A stretch of DNA of 64,000 nt from an uncultured Armatimonadota bacterium. GTDB taxonomy: Bacteria; Armatimonadota; Fimbriimonadia; Fimbriimonadales; Fimbriimonadaceae. The notes under the pieces were generated by a model, which saw nothing but the letters and a program-made list of their open reading frames with translations, made no database searches and was not told the origin of the DNA. The DNA lies in NCBI GenBank assembly GCA_903927025.1, contig CAIYLG010000013.1:142286-206285 (forward strand), written 5' to 3'. The position numbers and the translations under genes are program-made. Each line of letters starts with the position of its first letter. The first letter of the stretch is position 1. This document shows positions 35,200-43,975 of this stretch, in pieces.

Positions 35200-35865
35200 T
35201 CATCCCTGCCGACTAACCATTTCTGCGATCCAGATTGGGGCGAAGGGTGAAGTGCATCCCTTTGGAGTCGGGTAATCCCTGAAGGCTCCGATTCTCTCGC
35301 CCATTTCGAGGGCGCGGGCACGAAACTCTGGGAAGTTAATGCCGATTTCGGCAAGGCAGTAGTTCATCGTCCACTGCACGACTGTAGGTGCAGCAGGCAT
35401 TTCTTGATCGAGGCGATCCAACAGCCCGGAAAGACTGAGGCCATCAGGCGTCTTGCAGATTCTCTCGGCAGTAAGGCTCCAACCCAGTCGAGCGGTGATC
35501 TCATGTGCCGATCTCATCCATGGCTCGCGAAGGGCTTCTTTCTGCGAATGCTGCTTGACGACGTAACTGACGAACCAGTCCGCGAGCGGTACGCTTTCGA
35601 TGCCCGCAACCAACTCCTCGACGTCGGCAAGGTCTAAGGCCTTTGGCTTCATCAGGAGCGTCGCAACCATTTGGGCGTCAAAATTCCCGCTGTTCCACAA
35701 GGTAACAACGAGTTCCGGGTCCGATCCGATCTCCTTAGCAATCCCGCGCAAATCGCCCATCTTTGCACCGAACTGGGCCTGCGAGACGCCATTTCGCTCG
35801 TTGATTTTCCGGCCCTTCTCAGTCCCAAGGCTCTGGAGCTTTTCCATTACTTCGTCGTAAGTCAT
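35200..35865 (-). CDS. AlkD-like DNA alkylation repair protein
   Basis: A 221-residue HEAT-like repeat protein of the AlkC/AlkD family of DNA glycosylases that release alkylated bases such as 3-methyladenine or 7-methylguanine. It starts MTYDEVMEKLQSLGTEKGRK, continues with VSQAQFGAKMGDLRGIAKEIG and LWNSGNFDAQMVATLL, and ends with the conserved YPTPKGCTSPFAPIWI. The family catalyses excision without base flipping, using aromatic residues near Asp; those were not checked residue by residue. It starts 9 nt downstream of the DUF1905 gene, with a TAGAAT at leaderless spacing that overlaps that gene's stop. Confidence 0.8.
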   Translation of the reverse strand: MTYDEVMEKLQSLGTEKGRKINERNGVSQAQFGAKMGDLRGIAKEIGSDPELVVTLWNSGNFDAQMVATLLMKPKALDLADVEELVAGIESVPLADWFVSYVVKQHSQKEALREPWMRSAHEITARLGWSLTAERICKTPDGLSLSGLLDRLDQEMPAAPTVVQWTMNYCLAEIGINFPEFRARALEMGERIGAFRDYPTPKGCTSPFAPIWIAEMVSRQG

Positions 35866-35871
35866 CTGTAG

Positions 35872-35877
35872 ATTCTA
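35872..35877 (-). promoter_or_regulatory. -10-like hexamer TAGAAT overlapping the upstream stop codon
   Basis: On the minus strand TAGAAT-ctacag-ATG (35865). The first three bases are the TAG stop of the DUF1905 gene, so the AlkD-like gene may have its own promoter. Confidence 0.35.
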
Positions 35878-36180
35878 TCCACTCAACGCTTCGTCACACG
35901 CTATCGTTAGGCGGACTCCGACTAGGTCTCCGACTCCTACACTCTCAGCCTTCTGGACGAACTTTTTCACCGGGACGAGGTAGCCACCGTTCTTCGGGAA
36001 TAGAGATGTTTCGTAATCCGTTTCGCCGACGGTGACTCGAACAGGGATCACCCCCCAGCCGTAAGTGACTTGAGAAGAAATGGCCTTTATCTCAGCAGAC
36101 TCTACCGGCGGAACCGGGACGAACACAAAGGGAGCCGGACCTCGCCACCAAATTGCCTCGCCCACGAACTCCAAAATCAT
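35875..36180 (-). CDS. DUF1905 domain protein
   Basis: 101 residues: MILEFVGEAIWWRGPAPFVFV, then WGVIPVRVTVGETDYETSLFPKNGGYLVPVKKF and GVGDLVGVRLTIA, the beta-barrel pattern of DUF1905. Members are small and often next to hydrolases or YdeI-type proteins; no activity is known to me. TATAAT lies 6 nt upstream of the ATG at 36180. It is probably transcribed together with the AlkD-like gene that follows after 9 nt. Confidence 0.7.
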   Translation of the reverse strand: MILEFVGEAIWWRGPAPFVFVPVPPVESAEIKAISSQVTYGWGVIPVRVTVGETDYETSLFPKNGGYLVPVKKFVQKAESVGVGDLVGVRLTIACDEALSG

Positions 36181-36186
36181 TGAACG

Positions 36187-36192
36187 ATTATA
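36187..36192 (-). promoter_or_regulatory. Consensus -10 TATAAT, 6 nt before an ATG
   Basis: On the minus strand TATAAT-cgttca-ATG (36180). An ATGACA (five of six to a -35 consensus) lies about 19 nt further upstream. Confidence 0.5.
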
Positions 36193-36213
36193 ACAACGGC
36201 CCCGCTCCGCTTG

Positions 36214-37233
36214 TCATCGGCGGGCAGCTAGAAGCTTCGCGACGTCTTGTTTTCTGCAGTTTTGTGCGCGAAGCAGGGGTGTGAATCCATTCTTGTCTCG
36301 CACTTCAGGGTTTGCACCCAGCTTCAAAAGCATCTCTGCGATCTCAAATCGACCATGACGAGCCGCTTCGTGCAGGGGTGTTGAACGGTTGACACCGCCC
36401 CCGTGGTCGATGGACGCTCCCGCCTGCACCAATTCCCGAACGACGGATGGGCCGTCAACGGGGAACGGTGAACCTGCAGCCCTGTAAAGCGGCGTGTGCC
36501 CACCGCGATCGGGCACATCAGGGTCGACTCCCAACGATAGGATCAGCCTGACGACAGGAAGGCAGGCGTTGCCAGCCGCAAAGTGAAGCAGTGTTCTTCC
36601 ACTGAACATTGCTTTCGCCAAATCTCGCTCATGGTTGATGCTCTCGAGAACGAAATCAATGGGTTGCACCCGGGCCGTTCGCATCATCCGCGCTAGTATC
36701 CCGACGAAAACGGCCGGCTGCAGAGCAAACCGGCGAGCGAGTGCGATGGCTTCGCTGTCGCTTCCGTTTACGAGTTCTTGGATCAATTGATCAAGGGCGC
36801 GCTGTCGGCACCATCGGTCATATAGCTCTGGGTGCTCCGGCGCGGCTTCTTCGCCTCCAACGAGGTATGCCGAGGTAACCCCAAAGAACTGCTCAAGCGC
36901 GTGCTGAAGGTCGGGATCGCCGACCTTTGAACGAATCGTCTCGCGCATGTGGCGGAGCCATGCCATGCGTTGCCGAGCGCTGATTTCAAAGCGAGCGTGG
37001 GATTCTCGGAGACTTAGCCACCATCGGTACTGTGTCTGGTCTGGGTCCCCATCCAGAAACTGAATCAAAAACGCAGAGAACTCCTCCGTAGCACACCGGA
37101 AACTTTTCCCGGGAAACAGGGGTTTCAGCACCTCATCGGTCGCGACGCGAGCATAGAAATCGCGGGCAAATTCAAGGCACCCGGATTCCCCTCCCAATAT
37201 GTCCAGTAAGCACCGCTCGTCCCTCTTTGGCAT
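36214..37233 (-). CDS. Truncated haemoglobin-ankyrin repeat fusion protein
   Basis: 339 residues from the ATG at 37233, which has GGAG 6 nt upstream; an upstream in-frame ATG at 37245 has none. Residues 1-125 match a group II truncated haemoglobin: LLDILGGESGCLEFARDFYARV with the B10-type Tyr, then PLFPG, LSLRESHARFEIS with the proximal His79, and RQRMAWLRHM. About 75 helical residues follow, then four ankyrin repeats (about 210-335): TLLHFAAGNACLPVVRLILSLG, TPLYRAAGS, TPLHEAARHGRFEIAEMLLKLG and TPLLRAQNCRKQDVAKLL. Group II globins bind O2, NO or CO; coupling to ankyrins suggests a gas-responsive binding protein, which is inference. Confidence 0.8.
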   Translation of the reverse strand: MPKRDERCLLDILGGESGCLEFARDFYARVATDEVLKPLFPGKSFRCATEEFSAFLIQFLDGDPDQTQYRWWLSLRESHARFEISARQRMAWLRHMRETIRSKVGDPDLQHALEQFFGVTSAYLVGGEEAAPEHPELYDRWCRQRALDQLIQELVNGSDSEAIALARRFALQPAVFVGILARMMRTARVQPIDFVLESINHERDLAKAMFSGRTLLHFAAGNACLPVVRLILSLGVDPDVPDRGGHTPLYRAAGSPFPVDGPSVVRELVQAGASIDHGGGVNRSTPLHEAARHGRFEIAEMLLKLGANPEVRDKNGFTPLLRAQNCRKQDVAKLLAARR

Positions 37234-37450
37234 TGCAGTCTCCATCCCGGGCGATCCCGGCTAATTCGCTAGATTCATTGTAACCGGAAGGTCTTTAAAG
37301 AATGGATTAGGTACATGGAGCCAAATGTCATCCAGCTTTCAGCTTGCCTGTCCAATTGGGCTGGTTGACTGACGGCAGCGGAGGTCGGCATGAACTGTCG
37401 TATCGGCTATCTCACAGGCATTGCTGAAAGTAACAAGGAGTCCACCTCCT

Positions 37451-39580
37451 TTACTTCCCTGCTTTTCGAATTCGAAACTTCACGCGAAGAGTCCCTCTGA
37501 TGTGCTCATCTGTATTGATATTGGCAACGGTGTCCGCGCTGTATACGGTTGCGGAACCTTCTCCGCTGATCGTGACTGGGAACGTCCATTTGCCGTCTGT
37601 GAAAGAGCTTGAGTCGATTTCGACTCGCTGTCCAGTATCTCCAGTTATCGTCTGAACAACATCGCCAGAGTGATCTCCTCCCTTGAAGTGCTTCGTCCAC
37701 TTAATGTCGCCAGTGCCAGCGGCGATGACTGTGGCAATCTTCTTCGTTGCGTCAATCGCGATCATAAAACTGGCAACTTTGCCGCCCGTGTTGAGAATTT
37801 TGATGTCCCCGCCGCCATTCCACGTCTGCTCTACGGTCCCTCCGCTTGTCTGGTCCATCACCCCCCAATGACCCACCGTCGCATCCTTAGGGTCCAGCAC
37901 GAACGTGGTCCATGGGTCGACGACGTGCACTCCGGCAAGGGCGGCGACCACCTTCGCTCGCTCTGCCTCAGGAATGTACTTAAGCTGTTCTGCGGTGAGA
38001 GTTGTTTGGATATTCGGTTTGGGAAGTTCGACGACCTGTGCATTCTCCGCATTGAAGAAATGGAAGATCGTTTCGTGGATAACCCCGTTGACGCCTTCTG
38101 CGTTGTACTCCAGTGAAATGTCAGCAGTCGCTTTGGCATTGACCCAGTCTCTGACAACCAAGATGTATTTGGTGCCGGTCTTCAGTTTCATGCCGGCCAT
38201 GAAATCCGTCAATACACCAAAGGTGCCTTCGCCTCCACCGCGAATGGCCGAAAACGCGCCCATACCGAGTTGCAGGTTTGAATCTGCCGACGGGCGAACA
38301 AGCTGAGGAGTTACGTAAACCAAATACTTCTTGTCCACTGGAGCAGCAAAGTCTTCCGCAATCGCCTGAAACTGCGGTGTGCCCTCGATGGTCACCTTTG
38401 CCACTCCTTCAGAGTCCGTGACAACACGACTGACGTCGCCTTGTCCATCGACCGTTCGAAACGTCTGCTGTGTTGCCAGTGTCGGCGTTCGAAAATCCCA
38501 AGCCGTTTCAACTCCAGCCAAATCACCTTGTGGCATTTCAGGCGAGATGCCCAAGGCGTTAAAGTAGGCGAGATTGCTGTTCATGAAATCTCGAGCTTTG
38601 TCCTTGTCATAGTAAAAGTGAGCCGTGATCGTGCGCTTCTCGCCAGCATCATCGGCATGCCAGGACTTCGTACGAACGAGGGGTGCTCCCGGGGCTTCCA
38701 TTTCCATATCCCCTCGCAGGCACGCGTAGCTGGCAACCACCTTGACGACTGCCAAGATCGGATTGAGCTTAGATAAGGCCCCGGTTAGCTTGCCCTCCTC
38801 AAGTCCCTCGACCCAAGCCTCAACTTTGGGCAAGTAGCCTGCAATGCTGACGACATAGCTATTTGTAGCGAAACCCTCCGGGAGCAGGTCAACTGCGGAC
38901 GTGGCGGTACCGCTCAGAATGTCGGGAACAGACTGTTGAAGCGTCTCAAGTGCATGGCGGCCGGCAAGCCTCTTGCGAAGGGGAATCTCCAACTCTTCCG
39001 TCATCACTCGCATGACGAGGAAGGATTGGATTGCATCTAAGCTGGTGGCGTCCGAAATGGTGATGTCGTTCACATTCGCGTGGGCGTTGCCCAAGTCCCG
39101 AATGAAGGAAGTGATCAGTCTGGTCTCACGATTAGCCGATGTTCGGCCGTCCTGGAGCCAACCGTAAACATACGGCTTGCAAGAAGTTGTCAGACCAATA
39201 CTCTTCGCCAATTTATCTAGGCTGGCTACCAGATCGGCAAGGTTGGTCCACTGACCACCATGATAGAGATCTGAGAATTCGCGCATCTCCGATTCCGATA
39301 CATAGAGATTGTTGTTCGGGTCCGTGCTCGCTGCAAGAGATGCCGCAGCGCCATGGCTGGTGAAGAAAGAATCTGGCTGAACCTTGAACCCGCAAATCTT
39401 GACAGCCTCAGAGAGGAGCTCGTCTCCATGTTCGCGTCGATCCTGCAGTCGAGTTGTCAGGATTGATAGCCGCTGAAGCTTCTCCGTATCATCTGGCGCT
39501 TGCGGCGAAGCCTTTGCTCCCCCCACAAGTGCGGCACACAAAGTTAAACCAACAGCAAAACTACTTGAGCGAAAACTCAT
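37451..39580 (-). CDS. Large exported protein of unknown function
   Basis: 709 residues with a signal peptide (SSSFAVGLTLCAALVGGAKAS). The first half is helical, with LTARLQDRREHGDELL-like and QQSVPDILSGTATSAV segments; the second half is beta-type, with TQTDTSGGTVEQTWNGGGDIKILNTGG-like stretches and a C-terminal SDTVANINTDEHIRGTLRVKF. No domain is recognised. The ATG at 39580 follows TAATGT by 7 nt, and an upstream in-frame start at 39616 is less likely because it adds a charged, Gly/Ser-rich lead before the signal peptide. Confidence 0.65.
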   Translation of the reverse strand: MSFRSSSFAVGLTLCAALVGGAKASPQAPDDTEKLQRLSILTTRLQDRREHGDELLSEAVKICGFKVQPDSFFTSHGAAASLAASTDPNNNLYVSESEMREFSDLYHGGQWTNLADLVASLDKLAKSIGLTTSCKPYVYGWLQDGRTSANRETRLITSFIRDLGNAHANVNDITISDATSLDAIQSFLVMRVMTEELEIPLRKRLAGRHALETLQQSVPDILSGTATSAVDLLPEGFATNSYVVSIAGYLPKVEAWVEGLEEGKLTGALSKLNPILAVVKVVASYACLRGDMEMEAPGAPLVRTKSWHADDAGEKRTITAHFYYDKDKARDFMNSNLAYFNALGISPEMPQGDLAGVETAWDFRTPTLATQQTFRTVDGQGDVSRVVTDSEGVAKVTIEGTPQFQAIAEDFAAPVDKKYLVYVTPQLVRPSADSNLQLGMGAFSAIRGGGEGTFGVLTDFMAGMKLKTGTKYILVVRDWVNAKATADISLEYNAEGVNGVIHETIFHFFNAENAQVVELPKPNIQTTLTAEQLKYIPEAERAKVVAALAGVHVVDPWTTFVLDPKDATVGHWGVMDQTSGGTVEQTWNGGGDIKILNTGGKVASFMIAIDATKKIATVIAAGTGDIKWTKHFKGGDHSGDVVQTITGDTGQRVEIDSSSFTDGKWTFPVTISGEGSATVYSADTVANINTDEHIRGTLRVKFRIRKAGK

Positions 39581-39587
39581 GCGAAGC

Positions 39588-39593
39588 ACATTA
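39588..39593 (-). promoter_or_regulatory. -10-like hexamer TAATGT, leaderless-type spacing
   Basis: On the minus strand TAATGT-gcttcgc-ATG (39580). Confidence 0.4.
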
Positions 39594-39942
39594 CCCCCTG
39601 ATCCTGAGTCAATCACGCCGGCACGGACTTTTCGCGCAGGGGTGTGACACGGTACCCCTCGGGCACCTAGAGCTTGAACGAGGTTCCAGAGCTGAATCTA
39701 TCAGCCACCTCGGGGAATTGAACATCAACAATCTCGCGTGGACGGTGCCGATGGAACTCACTCGAATCGTGACGCTTTTCGAAATACATTCTGGCCCCCG
39801 CTAAAATCCGGGGTTAACCGTTTGGAATCGCCAAGGTCGCGACGAGTTCAAATGAATGGCTGTAGTAGTAGGTCGCGAGTCGCTCCGGTCCACCGTGACG
39901 CCAAGGCAGACCTTGCGAATTTGTCCCACGCTCCAGGTATCT
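39594..39942. other. Divergent intergenic region without a clear gene
   Basis: About 350 bp between two divergent starts. A 40-codon minus-strand frame (39667-39789) begins ATG and reads MYFEKRHDSSEFHRH, but has no upstream signals or family support. A plus-strand frame ending at 39804 covers the same bases. Promoters for both flanking genes are expected here. Confidence 0.4.
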
Positions 39943-41040
39943 ATGCTCACACCACTGTTGCTCGGTCATTTGCTCTTCCTACCCACCCAGGCGCCTGTTG
40001 CGACCGCTTGGAACAGTGCTGTTCAACACGGTTTTACTGGTGGAGGCATTGTTGTGTCCGGTGGGAAGATACTATTCTCCGGCCTCGCCAACGGCGCAGC
40101 TCCGAAAGAATTTCGCATTTTACGAAATACGCATTTTCCTGTCTGCAGCGTCACCAAAGCGATGACAACTCAGATCGTATTCAGCCTGGTTCAGGAAGGC
40201 AAACTGTCTGTCTCTGGGAAAGTTGGAGACTACTTGCCGTGGGCACCGCCGTTCACGGCTCAGATCTCGCTCTCTCAGCTGCTCACTCATACCAGTGGGA
40301 TTCGGAATATGGACACAGTATTGGGTCCAGATGAGGATGGGGTTGGAAAGATCTACCGCTCTTTCGATTCCTCATTTGAACCGCTGAAAGTTAGAGTCCT
40401 GAAGTTCCTTGGGGATAAGCTGGTCGCTGAACCGGGATCGAAGTACGACTACAACAACACCGACTTCATCTTGTTGCAGGCGATTGCCGAAGAAGCGACA
40501 AAGAGTTCGTTCCAAACTCTTCTCCAAGATCGAGTCTTCCGGCCTGCCGGAATGCGCAATTCCTTTTTGGCGGAATGGAATCGTCCTCAGTCATGTGTCG
40601 ACTGCTTTAGCACTACCAACGGCAAAAGCATCCAACTGGCTCCGTTCAACATGGCGATGTACGGTGGCTCTGCCGGAGTCATTTCCACTCCCGATGACAT
40701 CGCCAAGTGGATCAAGTTCACCCTCACCCAACCTGGCGGGAAGAGCCTTCTCGTCTCAGGCAGTCAGTTCGGCGGCTTTCAAGGCTTTGGTGGATATGCC
40801 TACAAGAGCAAAGCGATTTCTAAACTTCTCGGCACCGACAGGAATGAGGACGTCTTCGAAAGGCCTGGTGCCGTCAACGGCTATTCGCTTCAAATCAGCT
40901 TTCTCCCAGAAAGGAACATTGCAGTTGCTGTGTTCTCCAACCGTGAGGGCATTCAATTGGGGAGCGTATTTGAAGGAAAGGGTCTTACCGTCGACCTATT
41001 GGTCGCCGCTAGCCGAAGCCTGGGTGCAGCCGCCAAGTAA
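39943..41040 (+). CDS. Exported serine hydrolase of the beta-lactamase (class C/PBP) family
   Basis: A 365-residue serine hydrolase with a signal peptide (TPLLLGHLLFLPTQAPV). The catalytic S-x-x-K is S69-V-T-K72 in FPVCSVTKAMT; the Y-x-N is in KYDYNNTDF; LLTHTSGI is the conserved segment following the active site. Family members include D-Ala-D-Ala carboxypeptidases, esterases and class C beta-lactamases, so the true substrate is unknown. The ATG at 39943 is the start of the signal peptide; an in-frame ATG at 39856 has no support. Confidence 0.85.
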   Translation: MLTPLLLGHLLFLPTQAPVATAWNSAVQHGFTGGGIVVSGGKILFSGLANGAAPKEFRILRNTHFPVCSVTKAMTTQIVFSLVQEGKLSVSGKVGDYLPWAPPFTAQISLSQLLTHTSGIRNMDTVLGPDEDGVGKIYRSFDSSFEPLKVRVLKFLGDKLVAEPGSKYDYNNTDFILLQAIAEEATKSSFQTLLQDRVFRPAGMRNSFLAEWNRPQSCVDCFSTTNGKSIQLAPFNMAMYGGSAGVISTPDDIAKWIKFTLTQPGGKSLLVSGSQFGGFQGFGGYAYKSKAISKLLGTDRNEDVFERPGAVNGYSLQISFLPERNIAVAVFSNREGIQLGSVFEGKGLTVDLLVAASRSLGAAAK

Positions 41041-41058
41041 TTCTCACAAGCATTTCGA

Positions 41059-41754
41059 TTACCACTCACCCGCCCAGTCCGGAGGCGCTATGGGCTCGAA
41101 GGCGGTCTCCGTGCAGTCAAGAATCAATTCGCCGTCTGCGTAAACACCCCAACCGCGGATCGTGATCTTCCTTCCGCAAGCATCCAACCCGACCCAATTC
41201 CGGACGCTCTGAGGTGGTCCATCTTGATAGGCATTCAGTTCGGACATCCAGGCCTTCGAGCACCGGGCCCGCGTGACTTCGCTGTATTCCTGCGTGTCAT
41301 GAAGCATCTCGACCTTCACCAGTCGGAGGGGACAGCCCGGTGTCATTCGCTCTGCAATGCGCTTTCCGTACGAATTCTCATTCGCTTTGGAATATCCGAA
41401 TAGCACGAGTTTGCGACCGAGGAAGACGAAGCCTCGCCAGCTGAAGTTGACGACGTTTCGGATCCAGAGCGCCTGAAAGTACGGCGGACGACAGATCGCA
41501 ACATAGAACTGCCCCTTACTTTCCGCCTCAGCATAGTATCCGCAGTATCGGCCATTCGGAGAGATGTCCAAAAGCTCGATTCTGGCCTTCACCTTCTGAG
41601 TGCCGATGATCTCAAGCGTTTTCACATCCCAAGACCACATCTGACTATGGCGAAGCGAGTACGACGCAACCGCGACCCCTACCCGTGAGGATGGACATAC
41701 GGCCACCATCACCGAATTTGATCCGGGCCGTTTGGGCTTTGGTTGGACTCCCAT
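41059..41754 (-). CDS. Conserved protein of unknown function
   Basis: 231 residues, cytoplasmic, with WD-like or beta-propeller-type strands early on (SQMWSWDVKTLEIIGTQKVKARIELLDISPNGRYCGYYAE). The middle has WRGFVFLGRKLVLFGYSKANENSYGKR, and the C-terminus GRKITIRGWGVYADGELILDC. No family is recognised. It starts with ATG 41754 after TAATCT with a 7-nt gap and ends 18 nt from the convergent serine-hydrolase gene. Confidence 0.6.
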   Translation of the reverse strand: MGVQPKPKRPGSNSVMVAVCPSSRVGVAVASYSLRHSQMWSWDVKTLEIIGTQKVKARIELLDISPNGRYCGYYAEAESKGQFYVAICRPPYFQALWIRNVVNFSWRGFVFLGRKLVLFGYSKANENSYGKRIAERMTPGCPLRLVKVEMLHDTQEYSEVTRARCSKAWMSELNAYQDGPPQSVRNWVGLDACGRKITIRGWGVYADGELILDCTETAFEPIAPPDWAGEW

Positions 41755-41761
41755 CGTTGCA

Positions 41762-41767
41762 AGATTA
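41762..41767 (-). promoter_or_regulatory. -10-like hexamer TAATCT, leaderless-type spacing
   Basis: On the minus strand TAATCT-tgcaacg-ATG (41754). Confidence 0.4.
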
Positions 41768-41991
41768 CGCGATTAGGTGGTCAATCCTCCAACGTTTTGT
41801 GGAATCTGCATTCCAGCGCCCGGGATCGATATATCCACGCCCATTGGGCCGGCTTGCCGACTTGAGCTTCAGCGCGGGAGATGCGCTTCGGCATCTTCAA
41901 GCCTCAAAGGTGTGCACTAAATCATCACACCGCAGGTCGGGTGAATCCAGCGCTCCATTTGATTGGTAGAATCCCGGCAGGTTGCTTCCTC

Positions 41992-42552
41992 ATGACTGAT
42001 TTCACCACCAAACCTTTGACCGAGGCCACTTGGCCGGACTTTGCGGCGCTTGTTGAAAAGCACAACGGAATTTGGGGTGGGTGCTGGTGTATTGGGTTCC
42101 ATCAGAAGCCGGGTGGCGACCACCGAGCTCAGAAGGAGTGCCGGGTTCGAGAGGGGCGTGCTCATGCTTCGCTGGTTTATGAGGGTGATGCGGCCGTTGG
42201 CTGGTGCCAATTTGGCTCGCCGGAAGAGTTGCCCAGGATCAAGCATCGGAAGCGGTATGAGAGTGACCTTGAAAGGCTCCCCGACTGGCGGATCACCTGC
42301 TTCTTTGTGGACAAAGAGTATCGCGGAAAAGGAGTGACCTCGGCTGCCCTAGCCGGCGCACTTGAGCAGATCAGCGCTCTCGGCGGAGGACTCGTCGAAA
42401 GCTATCCGGAGGACGCTGAGGGACGAAAGACCGCTGGTGCCTTTCTTTACAACGGCACCGTTTCCATTTTTGAACGACAGGGTTTTGAGCGCATCCGACA
42501 AATTGGAATGCACCACTGGGTCGTCCAAAAGACGATCGGACCACAAAGCTGA
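41992..42552 (+). CDS. GNAT family N-acetyltransferase
   Basis: 186 residues from ATG 41992. The acetyl-CoA pyrophosphate-binding segment is FFVDKEYRGKGVTSAAL (R/Q-x-x-G-x-G/A type, about residues 102-118). The N-terminal part contains the aromatic/Cys-rich GIWGGCWCIGFHQKPGG and a C-terminal FERQGFERIRQIG. The acceptor is unknown. The open frame begins at 41881, but that lead lacks any domain feature. TAGAAT lies 19 nt upstream. Confidence 0.8.
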   Translation: MTDFTTKPLTEATWPDFAALVEKHNGIWGGCWCIGFHQKPGGDHRAQKECRVREGRAHASLVYEGDAAVGWCQFGSPEELPRIKHRKRYESDLERLPDWRITCFFVDKEYRGKGVTSAALAGALEQISALGGGLVESYPEDAEGRKTAGAFLYNGTVSIFERQGFERIRQIGMHHWVVQKTIGPQS

Positions 42553-42636
42553 CAGACACAGAATGCAACGACTCCCAGGCTCAGAGAATGGGAGCCTGAG
42601 AATTGTTCCTTCAAGAGCTCACATTCCTGAGCTTAA

Positions 42637-42822
42637 CTATCGCTGGACATTGCCACCCCTGGTCCGGGCTCCAGGATGCTGGTGCTGGACCTGAGTTTGC
42701 ACGGTCCCCGAAGGTTGAGACTGCCTGACAAAGTAGGCGATGACAAAAACCAATGAACCGATGATCAAGCCAATAGAGGAGATGAACATCGCCGAATTTC
42801 TTCTTTGACGAGCCTTACTCAT
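42637..42822 (-). CDS. 61-residue single-pass membrane protein overlapping the prepilin gene
   Basis: 61 residues: MSKARQRRNSAMFISSIG, then one transmembrane helix (FISSIGLIIGSLVFVIAYFV) and a polar tail rich in Gln, His, Gly and Arg. The ATG (42822-42820) lies inside the last codons of the prepilin gene, and that gene's stop is at 42817-42815, an 8-nt overlap in a different frame, so translation is probably coupled. Too short for a known family; its location suggests a helper for the pseudopilin or secretion system. Confidence 0.55.
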   Translation of the reverse strand: MSKARQRRNSAMFISSIGLIIGSLVFVIAYFVRQSQPSGTVQTQVQHQHPGARTRGGNVQR

Positions 42823-43561
42823 TTGAAGGAAGGTTGTCGATATTGTGCATTCCCTTGTTCGCAACATCGGTGGCGGCCAAGGTCCTGTCCAGCGTCTGCG
42901 TGAACTTGAACCACTTCGCGTGACCATCGACAAAGCCATAGTTGTTTCCACCGGTATGTCGACCGATGTTCAATGGATCGGGAACCTGACTGTCCGCGTT
43001 GACATCCCCAATCTGATAGCCGCTTCCATCCAGATAGCCTCGCTCCCAGTTGTTGTCTGGCGCAGATGCCCAAGGGTGATAGTCGAAAAACGCAATCCCA
43101 GCGTGGCGCTCTCCAATGACAATTTGCTCTGAGGGCCGAGAAAACATTCCGAGGTTCGCCCCGTGGGCGAAGAATCCGTTGATCAGGTAGTCCGTCCGGT
43201 AGGTGCTCCAATCTGAGAGAGTGACCGGATAGGGAAAGAGTGTCGGAGTGTCGTTAACGACCGGATCCCTAAAGATCTCCCCTGACTTAATGTATGGCTG
43301 AAGAGGCTGGTACCAGGTGTAAAGGTTTGCGATCGTCTCGGGAGGTGCCAAATCGTGGTGGGTTCGGCAGGTGCAGTCGTCAAAGTCGTTGGCATACATC
43401 AGAACGGCAACCATGATTTGCTTCTGGTTGGAAAGGTCCACCGTCTTCTTTGCGGCGGCTTTGGCCTGTGCGAAAACCGGAAAAAGAATCGCCGCAAGGA
43501 TGGCAATGATTGCGATCACGACGAGAAGTTCGATGAGAGTAAAGGCACGGGTTTGCTTCAT
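42815..43561 (-). CDS. Prepilin-type N-terminal methylation protein (type II secretion pseudopilin-like, H-x9-DG type)
   Basis: A 248-residue protein. Residues 1-30 carry the class III signal: RAFTLIELLVVIAIIAILAAI, cleaved before Phe and N-methylated by prepilin peptidase. LFPVFAQAKAAAKKT follows, typical of Armatimonadota. The C-terminal GRHTGGNNYGFVDGHAKWF is the H-x9-DG-type motif of DUF1559-like proteins. It probably forms part of a pilus or secretion pseudopilus or binds to one; the ligand is unknown. A hairpin (43573-43596) lies in the leader 12 nt before the start, and the 61-residue gene follows in an overlap. Confidence 0.85.
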   Translation of the reverse strand: MKQTRAFTLIELLVVIAIIAILAAILFPVFAQAKAAAKKTVDLSNQKQIMVAVLMYANDFDDCTCRTHHDLAPPETIANLYTWYQPLQPYIKSGEIFRDPVVNDTPTLFPYPVTLSDWSTYRTDYLINGFFAHGANLGMFSRPSEQIVIGERHAGIAFFDYHPWASAPDNNWERGYLDGSGYQIGDVNADSQVPDPLNIGRHTGGNNYGFVDGHAKWFKFTQTLDRTLAATDVANKGMHNIDNLPSNE

Positions 43562-43572
43562 GAGGTTCCATC

Positions 43573-43596
43573 TTGCCGACTACAGCACGTCGGCAA
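43573..43596 (-). promoter_or_regulatory. Leader hairpin upstream of the prepilin gene
   Basis: TTGCCGAC (43573-43580) is exactly complementary to GTCGGCAA (43589-43596), an 8-bp stem with an 8-nt loop. On the minus strand the stem ends 11 nt before the ATG at 43561. No Shine-Dalgarno is clear, so the hairpin could restrict or shape ribosome access. Confidence 0.35.
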
Positions 43597-43669
43597 TGCC
43601 ATCATACAATACCCATAGGGGGTATAGGCATAAGGATTCTATCATTAGCTAAATCTTGGGGCAGAAGAA

Positions 43670-43873
43670 GTGATCACAGAAGTTAAACGAATCCACGAAG
43701 AAGCGAAGGCTGCCGTCCTAAGGATTGATCGAAACAGCGAAGATCCAATCATCGGCAGCGAGAAGGCGACTTGGGGTTCGTATTTGCGGTACCTGGGATT
43801 TCATGCCGCCTACCACGCGGGCCGGGCCTACCCCGTTCGGCACCTGTTGGGTCACACGACCCCAGACAACTGA
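43670..43873 (+). pseudogene. Truncated DinB-like gene remnant
   Basis: A 67-codon frame from GTG at 43670. Its second half, GFHAAYHAGRAYPVRHLLGHTTPDN, matches the C-terminal His-rich end of DinB proteins, but the N-terminal two-thirds of the domain (about 100 residues) is absent, and a stop lies just upstream in the same frame. It probably is the 3' end of a decayed gene; a small functional peptide is less likely. Confidence 0.55.
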
Positions 43874-43975
43874 ATGGTTTGCGCGGAGCAGCCAGGATCG
43901 GCCCTAGCAGGTGCGAGTCTTAAGTCCCATGTTCAGGCTCGTGCAATTCCATGCATTATGGTAACGTTCCCGGTC

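Noticed and set aside
39667..39789. 40-codon minus-strand ORF in the divergent region
   Set aside because: Normal-looking codons and an ATG, but no family, promoter or conservation evidence; the opposite strand is also open.
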